Shown: in pieces, positions 47,135 to 57,224 of the stretch | Position numbering within the stretch: the first letter of the stretch is position 1 | Layout: each line of letters begins with the position of its first letter | Assembly: GCA_963745205.1 (NCBI GenBank) | Contig: CAVUWX010000007.1 | Coordinates: forward strand, 558,001-622,000 | DNA length: 64,000 nt | Source: Hyphomicrobium_A sp963745205 | Lineage (GTDB): Bacteria > Pseudomonadota > Alphaproteobacteria > Rhizobiales > Hyphomicrobiaceae | Direction of reading: 5' to 3' | Position numbers and translations under genes: made by a program | The notes under the pieces: model-generated | The model's input: the letters and a program-made list of their open reading frames with translations, nothing else | What the model was told of the DNA's origin: nothing | Databases searched by the model: none

Positions 47135-47639
47135 GCTTGCCTGCCGCGAATGCGCGGGCGTCTGCGGTATCGGCGAGCATGGCGCTCACCTCGGCCTCCG
47201 CAACCGTCTGGCCGTCGACCTTCGCCTCGCCGAAGAAGCGCCATACGCGGCCGCGGTTGCGGATCTTCTTGACGTGATAGTGGATCTGGTCTCCGGGCAG
47301 CACCGGCTTGCGGAACTTCGCGCGGTCGATCGCCATGAAGTAAACGAGCTCCGCCTTGTAGTCCTGGCCGAGGCTGTGCACGCACAAGGCCCCCGCCGTC
47401 TGCGCCAGTCCCTCGATAATGAGCACGCCGGGCATCACCGGAAACTGCGGGAAGTGGCCCTGGAAGAACGGCTCGTTGATGGTCACGTTCTTCAAGCCGA
47501 CGCAGCTCTGATCGCCGTCCATATCGTAGATGCGGTCGAGCATGAGAAACGGATAGCGGTGCGGCAGGTATTTCAGGACACGAATAATGTCCGCCGTGTC
47601 GAGCTTCGATTTGGCCTGTGGCTCACTCATGTCGTTCAT
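47127..47639 (-). CDS. fabZ: 3-hydroxyacyl-ACP dehydratase
   Basis: Dehydration step of fatty acid elongation. Hot-dog fold with LPHRYPFLMLDRIY (catalytic His) and NEPFFQGHFPQFPVMPGVLI (catalytic Glu in the following helix). 170 residues, slightly longer N-terminus than usual; Met4 is an alternative start. Normal place in the lpxD-fabZ-lpxA cluster. Confidence 0.95.
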   Translation of the reverse strand: MNDMSEPQAKSKLDTADIIRVLKYLPHRYPFLMLDRIYDMDGDQSCVGLKNVTINEPFFQGHFPQFPVMPGVLIIEGLAQTAGALCVHSLGQDYKAELVYFMAIDRAKFRKPVLPGDQIHYHVKKIRNRGRVWRFFGEAKVDGQTVAEAEVSAMLADTADARAFAAGKHG

Positions 47640-47697
47640 GCTCCGTGGACCTCATAAACCGTACGGACCCAAACCTCGCCTGCAAACAAAAGTGCGC

Positions 47698-48753
47698 TCA
47701 TGCGCCCTCGTCGTCCCCGCCAGCGCCACCACGATGACGCTTCGCCATACGCGCCAGTATTGCCATCTCCCGGCGCCACTGCCGCATGGGGCGCGCGGGC
47801 GTGCCGCCGACTTTCGCTCCCGCCGGTACGTCCTTCGTCGGATGCCCGGTGCCTGCGACCTGGGCACCGGTGCCGATCTTGATGTGCCCCGACGTCCCAG
47901 ACTGACCTCCCATGACGACGAAATCACCCAGCTCAGTCGAGCCCGAAACGCCGGATTGAGCCACGATCACGCAATGGCGGCCGACGACGACGTTGTGCCC
48001 GATTTGCACCAGATTATCAATTTTTGTCCCTTCGCCGATAATCGTATCCTTAAGTGCCCCCCGATCGATCGTGGTATTGGCGCCGATTTCGACGTCGTCC
48101 TGAATGATCACCCGCCCTATCTGCGGCACTTTCAGATGGCCGCGCGGGCCCATGGCGAAGCCAAACCCGTCCTGGCCGATACGCGCGCCCGAATGCACGA
48201 TCACGCGGTCGCCGACGAGCGCGTGCACCAGCGTGACAAGCGGCCCGACATAGCCGTCGCGTCCGATGGTGACGCGGTAGCCAATCACGGCGCCCGCCGC
48301 GATGCGTGTGCCGCGCCCGATGCGCGCCTCGGGCCCGACCACGACGCCCGGCTCCAGGACCACGCCCTCCTCGAGCTCGGCGGAGGGATCAATCAGGGCA
48401 TCCCCGCCGTCCCTTGCAGCCTTCGGCCGCAGCGCGTCCGGATAGAACAGCTCGAGCGCCAGCGCAAAGCCGCGATAGGGCTCCGCCGTCAGCAGCGCCG
48501 ACGTGCCCTTCGGCACGCTCCTGGCAAACGCCGGCGCGACGAGGCAGGCCCCGGCCCGGGTCCCTGTGAGGCGCCCCAGATATTTGCGGTTGTCGAGAAA
48601 CGACAGATCGCGTGCAGAGGCGTCGGTGAGCGCGCGGACGTCGGTGAGCTCGAGGGCCGGATCGGTACCGGGAGCAAGCTCGGCTTTCGTCGCCGCCGCG
48701 ATGTCCGCCAGCGAGAATGGCCCGGCCCGCTCGAAGAACCCGGGATGCTCCAT
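47698..48753 (-). CDS. lpxD: UDP-3-O-acylglucosamine N-acyltransferase, 351 aa
   Basis: Adds the second acyl chain in lipid A synthesis. An N-terminal uridine-binding domain (ARDLSFLDNRKYLGRLTGTR, KGTSALLTAEPYRGFALALE) is followed by hexapeptide repeats (VVLEPGVVVGPEARIGRGTR, IGRDGYVGPLVTLVHALVGD) and the C-terminal part with KIDNLVQIGHNVVVGRHCVI, where the catalytic His lies. Directly downstream of bamA; no skp/ompH gene between them. Confidence 0.94.
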   Translation of the reverse strand: MEHPGFFERAGPFSLADIAAATKAELAPGTDPALELTDVRALTDASARDLSFLDNRKYLGRLTGTRAGACLVAPAFARSVPKGTSALLTAEPYRGFALALELFYPDALRPKAARDGGDALIDPSAELEEGVVLEPGVVVGPEARIGRGTRIAAGAVIGYRVTIGRDGYVGPLVTLVHALVGDRVIVHSGARIGQDGFGFAMGPRGHLKVPQIGRVIIQDDVEIGANTTIDRGALKDTIIGEGTKIDNLVQIGHNVVVGRHCVIVAQSGVSGSTELGDFVVMGGQSGTSGHIKIGTGAQVAGTGHPTKDVPAGAKVGGTPARPMRQWRREMAILARMAKRHRGGAGGDDEGA

Positions 48754-48859
48754 TCAAGAAAACCGCCGCCCGGGCGACGCTCCCTGCTGCTTCATGCGGA
48801 TGCCTGCGGCCGGCGTTCAGCCGCTCGTGGCACCCCTTTTAGCACTCAGGCCGGGTACG

Positions 48860-51248
48860 TCAGAACTTTGTCGCCGCGCCGAAGCGGAAGAACTGCGTTA
48901 CGTCGTAGGGCTCTTTGGTGAGAACCTTGGCAAAGTCCATGCGGATCGGGCCGACGGGCGAGGCCCACATCAAGCTCGCGCCGACCGAGGACCGGATCGC
49001 CGAGCTGTCGGCGAGGCAGACGTGCGTTGTAGCCGCCGAGACCGTTAGGTAGCGCTCGCTCCGCAGCCCTGGGGAGCGTCTGCTGGCGCCCGCACCCGCT
49101 CCGAACAGCGAGCCAGCGTCGGCGAATACGGCGCCCTGGATGCCGAGGTCGTCCGGGCACGAACGGGATGAGGGAAGCGGATTTCCGCCGTCGTCGCCCA
49201 AGAGGTCGAGCCACCCAGAGCGCCGCCGGTATTGAGGTCGCGCGGGCCATAGCCTGCGATATTAAAGCCGCGAATTGTTTCGCCGCCCCTGAAGAACAGG
49301 TCGATGAGGCGGACATCCTGTCCGCCCCAGCCTTGGATGTTACCAGCGATGGCGCGGCTGACGAAGGTGATCTTGTCGGTGATCGGGTAGTACCCCCGCG
49401 CCTCGGCCGACGTTGAAATGTACTGCACGTCGCCACCGAGACCGGCGAAGTTGACACCGGCCTGCAGAAAAATGCCCTTGGTCGGGTTCTTTGGATCGTT
49501 GCGCAGATCGTAGGTGAGAGAGTCGCTCACCATCGATGTGTACGCGATGCCCGCGGCCTGCTGGATCGCAAGCGACGCCGTCGGCACCACGTTTGAGATT
49601 TCATCCCGCGAAAATGAATAGCTGACCTGGTTCCAGAGCTTCTCGGTGATCGGGAATCCGAGGCGCACGTCGGCGCCCAATCTATCGCTCACGAAGCCCG
49701 AACTGCGACGTGTAGTCGAGTCTGCTTGGCGAAGATATCGAAACCGGCCGCCAAGTTGCGATCGAGGAAGCGCGGCTCGGTGAAACTCAGCATTGCGCCT
49801 GCAGGCGCGTAAACGAGCCCGACAGCGCCAGTGCGCACGAACTGACCGTTGCCCATGAAGTTGCGCTCGGTGAGGCTGACGTCGCCGATGACGCCTTCCG
49901 AAGTCGAATAACCGACGCCGAACGACAGCTCGCCCGTCGACTGCTCGACGACCTCCACGTCGAGGATGACGCGGTCCTGCGCCGAGCCGGGGCGCCGCTT
50001 CACTTCGACGTTCTTGAAGAGACCCAAGTTCTTCAAGCGCTTCTTGGCCTGATCGACCATCAGCGGGTTATAGGCGTCGCCTTCGGCCAGCTTGAACTCG
50101 CGGCGGATCACGAAGTCCTTGGTGCGGGTATTGCCGGTGACGTTGATGCGCTCGATGTAGACGCGCGGGCCTTCCTCGATGACGTAGTTGAGCGAGATCT
50201 TATGCGTCACGGGGTCGGGCTGCGGCTGCGGGCGCACGCGCGCGAACGCATAGCCCTGCTCTGAGACGACGAGCGTCATGTCCTCGGTCGTCTTGTCGAC
50301 GAGGGAAGCGTCGTAGGTGTCGCCTTCCTTGGTCTTTAGCTGGCCCTTGTAGGCGGTCGGGTCAATCTTCGGAACCGTGCTCTCGACGTTGACGGCGCCG
50401 ACCGTATAGGGCTCGCCCTCGTCGATCGTGTAGGTGACGAAGAAGCCCGAGCCATCGCGATCGAGCTCGGCATTGGCCGCCGTTACCTGCGCATCGGCGT
50501 AGCCGTTCTTCAAGTAGTATTGGCGCAGGAGCTCCCGATCGAGGTTCATGCGGTCGGGATCGTAGACGGCGGTGCCCTTCAAGAAGTCGAACCAGCCCTT
50601 TTCCGTCGTCGAGATGACGTCGCGGAGTTGGGAATCGCTGAACGCGTGGTTGCCGACGAAATGGATACCCTTGACCTTGGTGGCCGGGCCCTCGGCGATC
50701 TCGAACACGAGGTTCACGCGGTCCTGCTCGAGCTCGATGATCTTGGGGTCGATGGTTGCCGCGTAGCGGCCCTGGCGCTGATAGACGTCGAGGATGCGCT
50801 GGACGTCCGCTTGCACGCGAGCGCGCGTGAAGACTGCGCGCGGCTTCAGCTGCACCTCGTTGCGCAAGGTCTCGGTGTCGACCTCGCTGTTGCCCTCGAA
50901 CGCGATCTGATTGATGACGGGGTTCTCAACGACGGTGACCATGACATCGGCGCCGCTGCGGTCGATGCGCACGTCAGAGAAGAGGCCGGTGGCAAACAGC
51001 GCCTTGATCGAACCGTCGACCTTGGCCGGATCGTAGGCGTCGCCAGGGGCAAATTGGAGATAGGAGCGGACCGTCTCCGGCTCGACGCGCCGGTTGCCAT
51101 CAACGTTGATCGCCCGGATGGCGTTCGCCTGGGCCGCCGCGGGCGGCGCGAGGAGAACGGCATGGGCGAACAGCATCCCCGGGGAGATCAGCGCCATGAC
51201 CAACAGCAGGCGGCGAATTCTCACCGACATAGATCGAACCAGAGGCAT
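48860..51248 (-). CDS. bamA: Outer membrane assembly factor BamA, interrupted by frameshifts
   Basis: Central Omp85 subunit of the BAM complex. A signal peptide (MSVRIRRLLLVMALISPG) and five POTRA domains are clear (AIRAINVDGNRRVEPETVRS, VINQIAFEGNSEVDTETLRN, GPATKVKGIHFVGNHAFSDS, YIERINVTGNTRTKDFVIRR). The barrel starts in the same frame (GELSFGVGYSTSEGVIGDVS), then breaks at about 49700 (after FDIFAKQTRL) and again near 49170-49190. The end VGASLMWASPVGPIRMDFAK with FFRFGAATKF is the normal last strand. Two or more indels in an essential gene make sequencing error the best explanation. Confidence 0.88.
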
Positions 51249-51465
51249 CCGCGGATATGCCCTCGTTATCTGCCGAACTCCCCCTCGGCCGCAGCACCCG
51301 TCGGCTTCGGGTCACCGCACCGCACAAGATTCATTAGCAATTGATTAGCGCGCTCAAAGGCCTCTGGGGCCGATTCTTTTTGTTGACGCGCTCCCTCTCG
51401 ACCAACTGCTTTTAACGTTCAAGGAAGGGGTGCGGAAGTGGCAAGATTACGTCACTGAACGGCAT

Positions 51466-52617
51466 TTATCCCGCGCCGGTCCACTGCCGCCACACCCGCA
51501 AAATATCGTTCATATTGACATACACCATCAGCATGAGAACGAGCGCGATGCCGATCTGGAAGCCGATCTCCTGCATGCGTCGGCTCAAGGGACGCCGGCG
51601 CACGGCCTCGATGGCGTAGAACAAAAGATGCCCGCCATCGAGCACGGGCACGGGCAGCAGGTTCAAAAAGCCAATATTCGCCGAGATGAAGGCGATCCAG
51701 CGCAGCATCGGCTCCACCCCGAGGCCGGCAACCTTCGCCGTCACCTGTGCCATCAGGATGGGGCCGCCCATCTGATCGGCCGCTTGACGGCGCGTGAGGA
51801 TGTCGCCGATCCCCTGCAACGTCTGCGCGATGTCCATATAGGTCTCGCGCACGCCGAGCCGGAGGGCTTCGATAAGCCCGACCCGCTTGGTGTCGACGGA
51901 TTCGGGCTTCGTCGATGGCGTGATTCCGATGAGTCCGCGCCGGAACGTGCCGCCGAAGGTGTCGCTCTGCTCCAGCACCTGCGGAGTCACTTCGAGGGTG
52001 AGCTTCTCACCGCTGCGATCGATCCCGAAGTGCAGTTCGCGGTTGCCGTTGCCGGCGATGATGCGCTGCACGTCCTCGAAGCCTTCGATAGCTTCCCCGT
52101 CGATGCTGGTGATCAAATCGCCGGGCTGAAAGCCGGCCGCCGCTGCCGGCATCCCCGGCTTAACCTCGCCGATGCGCGGCGCGATCGTGTGAATGCCAAC
52201 CGTGAAGTTCACAGCCGTGTAGATCACGAGGGCGAGGAGAAAATTTGCGGCCGGTCCAGCGAACACCACGGCCGCGCGCTGCCATATGGGCTTTGCCTGA
52301 AAGGCGCCCCGCCGCTCCTCCGGCGTCAAACGCGCGAGCGTCTCGGCGGACGGCTGGCTCGCGGCGTTCTCGTCGTCGACGAATTTCACGTAGCCGCCGA
52401 GCGGAATCCAGGCGATGCGCCAGCGCGTGCCCTTGCGATCGGTGAAGCCGCAGATCTCCTTGCCGAAGCCGATGGAGAAGGTGCGCACGGAGACGCCGCA
52501 CCAGCGCGCGACGACGAAATGGCCGAACTCGTGGACGAAGACCACGATGCTGAGCACGACGAGGAAGGAGACCACGGCGAGAACTGCGGACATCGGTGCG
52601 ACCAGGATCGAAAGCAT
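51466..52617 (-). CDS. rseP: Site-2 protease RseP/RasP family, 383 aa
   Basis: Intramembrane zinc metalloprotease that cleaves anti-sigma factors and leftover signal peptides. FVHEFGHFVVARWCGV holds the HExxH motif (here HEFGH), a PDZ domain lies around PGMPAAAAGFQPGDLITSID, and NLLPVPVLDGGHLLFYAIEA is the second metal-site motif. Four membrane segments. The 217-base gap to bamA holds no gene. Confidence 0.94.
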   Translation of the reverse strand: MLSILVAPMSAVLAVVSFLVVLSIVVFVHEFGHFVVARWCGVSVRTFSIGFGKEICGFTDRKGTRWRIAWIPLGGYVKFVDDENAASQPSAETLARLTPEERRGAFQAKPIWQRAAVVFAGPAANFLLALVIYTAVNFTVGIHTIAPRIGEVKPGMPAAAAGFQPGDLITSIDGEAIEGFEDVQRIIAGNGNRELHFGIDRSGEKLTLEVTPQVLEQSDTFGGTFRRGLIGITPSTKPESVDTKRVGLIEALRLGVRETYMDIAQTLQGIGDILTRRQAADQMGGPILMAQVTAKVAGLGVEPMLRWIAFISANIGFLNLLPVPVLDGGHLLFYAIEAVRRRPLSRRMQEIGFQIGIALVLMLMVYVNMNDILRVWRQWTGAG

Positions 52618-52747
52618 TAACCTTGCTCTCCTCTGCTTGCTCTACTGTCGACCCGACTGAGCCTTGAGCCGATGGTTAAGCCAACGATTGCGGCCATAAG
52701 CGCTCCAGCCCGTGCCCGAGCCCTCAGTTTAGCAGCAGCGGCTCGCG

Positions 52748-53995
52748 CTACACATAGCGACTGAGCAGGGATTGTGCCAGTCGTCGCGCCTCGGCATCGA
52801 CATCGAGTATATCCGAAAGCCGCGCCGCCGGCCGCATCAGGCCGCGCGCGCTTGCCGCCTCGAGAGCGGCCGCCGCGACTTCGGCGATGGCACAGAAGCT
52901 AATGCTCCGTTTGAGGAAGGCTTCCACCGCAATCTCGTTGGCGGCGTTGAGCACGGCCGGCGCGGTCCCGCCTGAACGTAGCGCCTCGCGCCCCAGCCGA
53001 AGCGCCGGAAAGCGCACTTCATCGGGCGCTTCGAAAGTGAGGCTTCCCAGCGCGACGAGATCGAGCCGGGCCGTCGGCGTCGGCATACGACGGGGCCACG
53101 AGAGCGCCAGCGCGATTGGCGTGCGCATGTCGGGGGCGGAGAGCTGCGCCAGCACGGAGCCGTCCGTGTAGCTGACGAGGCAGTGCACGATCGACTGCGG
53201 GTGCACGACAATGCCGAGCTGATCGGCACGCACCGGGAACAGGTGATAGGCCTCGATCAGCTCGAGGCTCTTGTTCATCAGGGTCGCCGAGTCGATAGTG
53301 ATCTTGGCGCCCATGGACCAGTTGGGATGTCGCAGCGCCTCCTCGGGCGTGGCGCGCGACAGTCGCTCGGCGTTCCAGGTGCGAAACGGCCCCCCGGATG
53401 CCGTCAGCACAATCGTCTCGATGCTCTCGGGCTCGGCGCCGGCCAGTGCCTGCAGGCCCCCGGAGTGCTCGCTGTCGACGGGCAAGAGCTCGGTGCCGGC
53501 CTGTGCCACCGCCGACATGAACACCTCTCCCGCAGACACGAGGCATTCCTTGTTGGCGAGCGCCAGCCGCCTGCCCTGACGCACCGCCTCGAACGTCGGC
53601 TCGAGCCCAGCCGCGCCCACGATCGCCGCCAGCACGCAGTCGGCAGGCTCCGCCGCCGCGGCAACGACGGCCTCGGGGCCGGCAGCGACGCGCGTCGGGG
53701 TTCCGGCGAGAAGCGCCTTGAGCTCGCCGTAGCGCTCCTTGTCGCCGACCACGGCGAGGCGGGCGCCGGTCTCCCGCGCGGCTTTGGCAAGCTCGGCGAC
53801 GCTGGTCTGCGCCGTCAGCGCCACGATCTCGAAGGCCTCGGGCCGGCGGGCGACGAGATCGAGCGTGCTCTTGCCGATGGAGCCGGTCGCACCGAGGATC
53901 GTCAGGCGCATGCGCGCCTTTGCCGCCTTCGCTTCGATCGCGGGGCCCGAGGCCAAGGGGCCACGCATCCCACCGACTTTCGAACCCTGTGACAT
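52748..53995 (-). CDS. dxr: 1-deoxy-D-xylulose 5-phosphate reductoisomerase, 415 aa
   Basis: Second step of the non-mevalonate isoprenoid pathway. NADPH site LTILGATGSIGKSTLDLVAR; active-site region LLPVDSEHSGGLQAL, TASGGPFRTW and HPNWSMGAKITIDSATLMNK with SLELIEAYHLF. The ATG at 53995 overlaps the cdsA stop (TGATG). Met31 (MRLTIL) is a shorter alternative start. Complete. Confidence 0.94.
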   Translation of the reverse strand: MSQGSKVGGMRGPLASGPAIEAKAAKARMRLTILGATGSIGKSTLDLVARRPEAFEIVALTAQTSVAELAKAARETGARLAVVGDKERYGELKALLAGTPTRVAAGPEAVVAAAAEPADCVLAAIVGAAGLEPTFEAVRQGRRLALANKECLVSAGEVFMSAVAQAGTELLPVDSEHSGGLQALAGAEPESIETIVLTASGGPFRTWNAERLSRATPEEALRHPNWSMGAKITIDSATLMNKSLELIEAYHLFPVRADQLGIVVHPQSIVHCLVSYTDGSVLAQLSAPDMRTPIALALSWPRRMPTPTARLDLVALGSLTFEAPDEVRFPALRLGREALRSGGTAPAVLNAANEIAVEAFLKRSISFCAIAEVAAAALEAASARGLMRPAARLSDILDVDAEARRLAQSLLSRYV

Positions 53996-54855
53996 CAGAC
54001 GCCGAACAGGAGAGCTGCGGCAGGCGCATGCGGATCGATGGCAAATGCGATCACGGCAGCGGCGACGGCCACCGCAACGATGCTGTCCATGCGGTCCATG
54101 AACCCTCCGTGGCCGGGGATTAGGCCGCTCGCGTCCTTGAAGCCGAACAGGCGTTTCAACGCCAATTCCGCGAGATCGCCGATCTGGGCCACAAGGCCAA
54201 GGCCGAGCGCCAGCAGCATCATCCGCAACGAAGACGTATCGGTGAGCTGTGCGAAGATCGCTCCCGCGACCACGCACGCTGCGGCGCCGCCGAGCAGGCC
54301 CGACCAGGTCTTGTTGGGAGAAACGCGCGGCCACAGCTTCGGGCCGCCGATCGTACGGCCGGCAATGTAGGCGGCGACATCGGATGACCATACGACGGCG
54401 AAGATGAGCAGGACCGCGACGAGGCCGTTGGGGTCGTCCTGGCGCAGCCAGACGAGCGAGATCGACGGGAGCCCGACATAGAAGGCGCCAAGCGCCGACA
54501 GTCGGGCGCCGCGGCCGAACACAAGCGGAATGAGAATGATCGCCGCTGTCACGATGACGGCGACCGCGAGCGCGGCATCACCAACCGTGGTCAGCGCGAC
54601 CGCCGCAGTGACCGCGATCGCCTGCACGAAGAAAGCAACATCCGTGCTCGACCCCCGCACCATGCGGCCCCACTCCCAGCTCACGAATAGCGCCACGACG
54701 AGCACGAGCAGCGCGAACGGGATTGGCCCCGCATAGGCAAGCGCCAAGGCGATTGCTGCAAGTACGCTGCCCCATAGGAGACGGGATCTCAAATTTTCCG
54801 ACAGCCCCCGGGCGGCACGTCGCTCCGTCTCGGACACCGCGAGGTGGTCGGACAT
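53995..54855 (-). CDS. cdsA: Phosphatidate cytidylyltransferase, 286 aa
   Basis: Makes CDP-diacylglycerol for phospholipid synthesis. About eight membrane helices; the signature GDLAELALKRLFGFKDASGL, then IPGHGGFMDRMDS, is intact, and KLWPRVSPNKTWSGLLGG precedes it. The start at 54855 has GAGGGACAGCCG upstream and lies 11 bases after the uppS stop. Confidence 0.93.
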   Translation of the reverse strand: MSDHLAVSETERRAARGLSENLRSRLLWGSVLAAIALALAYAGPIPFALLVLVVALFVSWEWGRMVRGSSTDVAFFVQAIAVTAAVALTTVGDAALAVAVIVTAAIILIPLVFGRGARLSALGAFYVGLPSISLVWLRQDDPNGLVAVLLIFAVVWSSDVAAYIAGRTIGGPKLWPRVSPNKTWSGLLGGAAACVVAGAIFAQLTDTSSLRMMLLALGLGLVAQIGDLAELALKRLFGFKDASGLIPGHGGFMDRMDSIVAVAVAAAVIAFAIDPHAPAAALLFGV

Positions 54856-54865
54856 CGGCTGTCCC

Positions 54866-55597
54866 TCACGCGGTTGAGAGTTTGGAGCGCCCGCCGAAAC
54901 GGCGTTCGCGCGCGCGATAGCGGGCGAGCGCCTCCTCCAGCAGCTCGCGACCGAACTCCGGCCAGCACGCATCGACGAAGACGAACTCCGTGTAGGCACT
55001 CTGCCAGAGCAGGAAATTCGACAGCCGCATCTCGCCGCTCGTGCGGATGAGCAGGTCGGGATCGGGAATGCCGGCGGTGTCGAGCGCGCCACTCATCGCC
55101 TCGACGGTGACATCGCTCGGCTGCATGCGCTCGGCAGCGACCTCCTCGGCGAGCTTGCGCGCGGCCTTGGCGATCTCGGCCCGCGCTCCGTAGTTGAAGG
55201 CGATGACCAGCGTCAGCCCCAGATTCTCGCGCGTGAGCTCGCAACCTTCGTCGATGAGGGGCATGAGCTCGGGGTCGACGTTGGTGCGCTCGCCGATCAC
55301 GACGATGCGCACGCCGGCCTGATGCAGCTCGGCTAAGTCGCGGCGGATGAAGCGCTTCATCAACCCCATGAGATCGGCGATCTCCTCGGGCGGCCGCGAC
55401 CAGTTCTCGGAGGAGAAGCTGTAGAGCGTCAAGTAGGGGATGCCGAGTTCGATCGCGGCGCGGACGGTGCGGCGGACGGCCTCCACCCCCTTGCGGTGTC
55501 CGATGGAGCGCGGCAGGCCGTGCTTGGCGGCCCAGCGGCCGTTGCCGTCCATGATGATCGCAATGTGGCGAGGAAGTGCGTCCTCGACCTCGCACAT
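54866..55597 (-). CDS. uppS: Undecaprenyl diphosphate synthase
   Basis: Makes the C55 lipid carrier for peptidoglycan and LPS. HIAIIMDGNGRWA with the catalytic Asp, RSIGHRKGVEAVRRTVRAAI, LYSFSSENWSRP and DLLIRTSGEMRLSNFLLWQS are all present. ATG at 55597 with AAGGA upstream is preferred; GTG at 55624 would add nine residues. Confidence 0.94.
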   Translation of the reverse strand: MCEVEDALPRHIAIIMDGNGRWAAKHGLPRSIGHRKGVEAVRRTVRAAIELGIPYLTLYSFSSENWSRPPEEIADLMGLMKRFIRRDLAELHQAGVRIVVIGERTNVDPELMPLIDEGCELTRENLGLTLVIAFNYGARAEIAKAARKLAEEVAAERMQPSDVTVEAMSGALDTAGIPDPDLLIRTSGEMRLSNFLLWQSAYTEFVFVDACWPEFGRELLEEALARYRARERRFGGRSKLSTA

Positions 55598-55700
55598 CGC
55601 AGCGGGTTCCTTAATTTCCTTCACCAGGCGGGCTTTCGGTTGCAGCGGCGAGAAACGCCAGGATATCGGGGCTTGGTGGGCCTGCTCCAGAGCTTACACC

Positions 55701-56264
55701 TTACACCTTGTGTATCTCGCTTTCCTTGGCCGCGAGTGTGTCGTCTATCTCCTTGACGAGCTTATCCGTCAGCTCCTGCACTTTGGCGGACGCCTTGTGA
55801 TGCTCGTCCTGGCTCATCTTGGAGTCCTTTTCCAGCTTCTTCAGAAGCTCCATGCCCTCGCGGCGCACGTTACGAACCGCGACGCGCGAATGCTCGGCAT
55901 ACTTGTGCGCGAGCTTGGCCAGCTCCTGGCGGCGTTCCGCCGTAAGCGTCGGGATAGGCAGGCGGATCAGCGCGCCGTCGACAACGGGATTGATGCCGAG
56001 GTTCGCCTCGCGGATAGCCTTGTCGACGGCAGAGACGTTGCTCTTGTCCCAGACCTGCACTGAGATGGTGCGCGGCTCGGGGACCGAAATCGTCGCCACC
56101 TGGTTGAGCGGCATCTTGGAGCCGTAGACGCTCACCTGGATGGGGTCGAGCAAGTGCGTGCTTGCACGCCCCGTGCGCAAACCCGACAGCTCGCGCTTCA
56201 ACGCGTCGAGCGAAGCGCGCATGCGCTTGTCGAGCTCGGCGATGTCAAATTGGCCGCTTGCCAT
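55701..56264 (-). CDS. frr: Ribosome recycling factor, 187 aa
   Basis: Splits post-termination ribosomes with EF-G. Three-helix bundle plus beta/alpha domain: LDALKRELSGLRTGRASTHL, VYGSKMPLNQVATISVPEPR, RLPIPTLTAERRQELAKLAH. GAAGGAGAGAAA precedes the ATG. Intact. Confidence 0.96.
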   Translation of the reverse strand: MASGQFDIAELDKRMRASLDALKRELSGLRTGRASTHLLDPIQVSVYGSKMPLNQVATISVPEPRTISVQVWDKSNVSAVDKAIREANLGINPVVDGALIRLPIPTLTAERRQELAKLAHKYAEHSRVAVRNVRREGMELLKKLEKDSKMSQDEHHKASAKVQELTDKLVKEIDDTLAAKESEIHKV

Positions 56265-56371
56265 TTTCTCTCCTTCGACGCTTAAGCCGCGTCAGGGCAA
56301 AATGATTGGGCGGCTTGAAATGCGCCACCTCGTGCAGGACCTAGCCTTGCGGCGAGCGGGTGAACCGACCG

Positions 56372-57106
56372 TCAGGCCGGTCCTTCGATGACGGTTGCTC
56401 GCCCTTCGCCGCGCAAGACTTTCAGCAGATTGCCTGCCTCTGCGATAGAAAACACAATTACCGGAAGTCCATTGTCGCGAGCAAGGGCGATCGCCGCCCC
56501 GTCCATCACCTTGAGATCGCGGGATAATACCTCTGAATATGACAGCCGGTCGAGGCGCTTGGCGGTGGGCACTTTACGCGGGTCGGCGTCGTAGACGCCG
56601 TCGACCTGCGTGGCCTTGGCTACGGCATCGCATCCCATCTCGATCGCGCGCAGCGTGGCGGCGGTATCGGTCGTGAAAAACGGGTTGCCCGTTCCAGCGG
56701 CAAAAATGACGACGCGACCCTGCTCCATGTGGTGCAGGGCTTTGGGGCGGATGTAGCTCTCGCACACGGTCGGCATCGGGATGGCGGAAAGCACGCGCGC
56801 CGGCGTCTTGGCGTTCTCGAGCGCGCTGTGGAGCGCGAGCGCGTTCATCACGGTGGCGAGCATGCCCATGTAGTCGGCAGTCGCGCGCTCCATGCCCTTG
56901 GCGGCGCCGGCAAGGCCGCGGAAAATGTTACCCCCGCCGACGACCACGGCGATCTGGCATCCGGCAGCGACGGCTTCGGAAATCTCGCGGGCCAGGCGGT
57001 CGACGACGGCGATGTCGATGCCGGATGGGCCTTTGCCCATCAGGGCTTCGCCCGAAAGCTTCAGCAGCAACCGCTTGTAGGCGAGTGGCTTCCCGCTTCC
57101 AGCCAT
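56372..57106 (-). CDS. pyrH: Uridylate kinase, 244 aa
   Basis: Phosphorylates UMP to UDP. Amino-acid-kinase fold: RLLLKLSGEALMGKGPSGID, IAVVVGGGNIFRGLAGAAKG, ADYMGMLATVMNALALHSAL, VIFAAGTGNPFFTTDTAATL, VDGVYDADPRKVPTAKRLD. In the rpsB-tsf-pyrH-frr order typical of bacteria. Intact. Confidence 0.96.
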   Translation of the reverse strand: MAGSGKPLAYKRLLLKLSGEALMGKGPSGIDIAVVDRLAREISEAVAAGCQIAVVVGGGNIFRGLAGAAKGMERATADYMGMLATVMNALALHSALENAKTPARVLSAIPMPTVCESYIRPKALHHMEQGRVVIFAAGTGNPFFTTDTAATLRAIEMGCDAVAKATQVDGVYDADPRKVPTAKRLDRLSYSEVLSRDLKVMDGAAIALARDNGLPVIVFSIAEAGNLLKVLRGEGRATVIEGPA

Positions 57107-57224
57107 GACTGCTGCCTCCTCGCCTAGCTCAAAAGCGCGGCGCGAGCGGCCGCGGAGCCCGCGCGGGTTCTAACTAGCGCAGGAAAGAGGGATTCGCCTA
57201 GAGGACGATCGGTGGCGCACAGGC

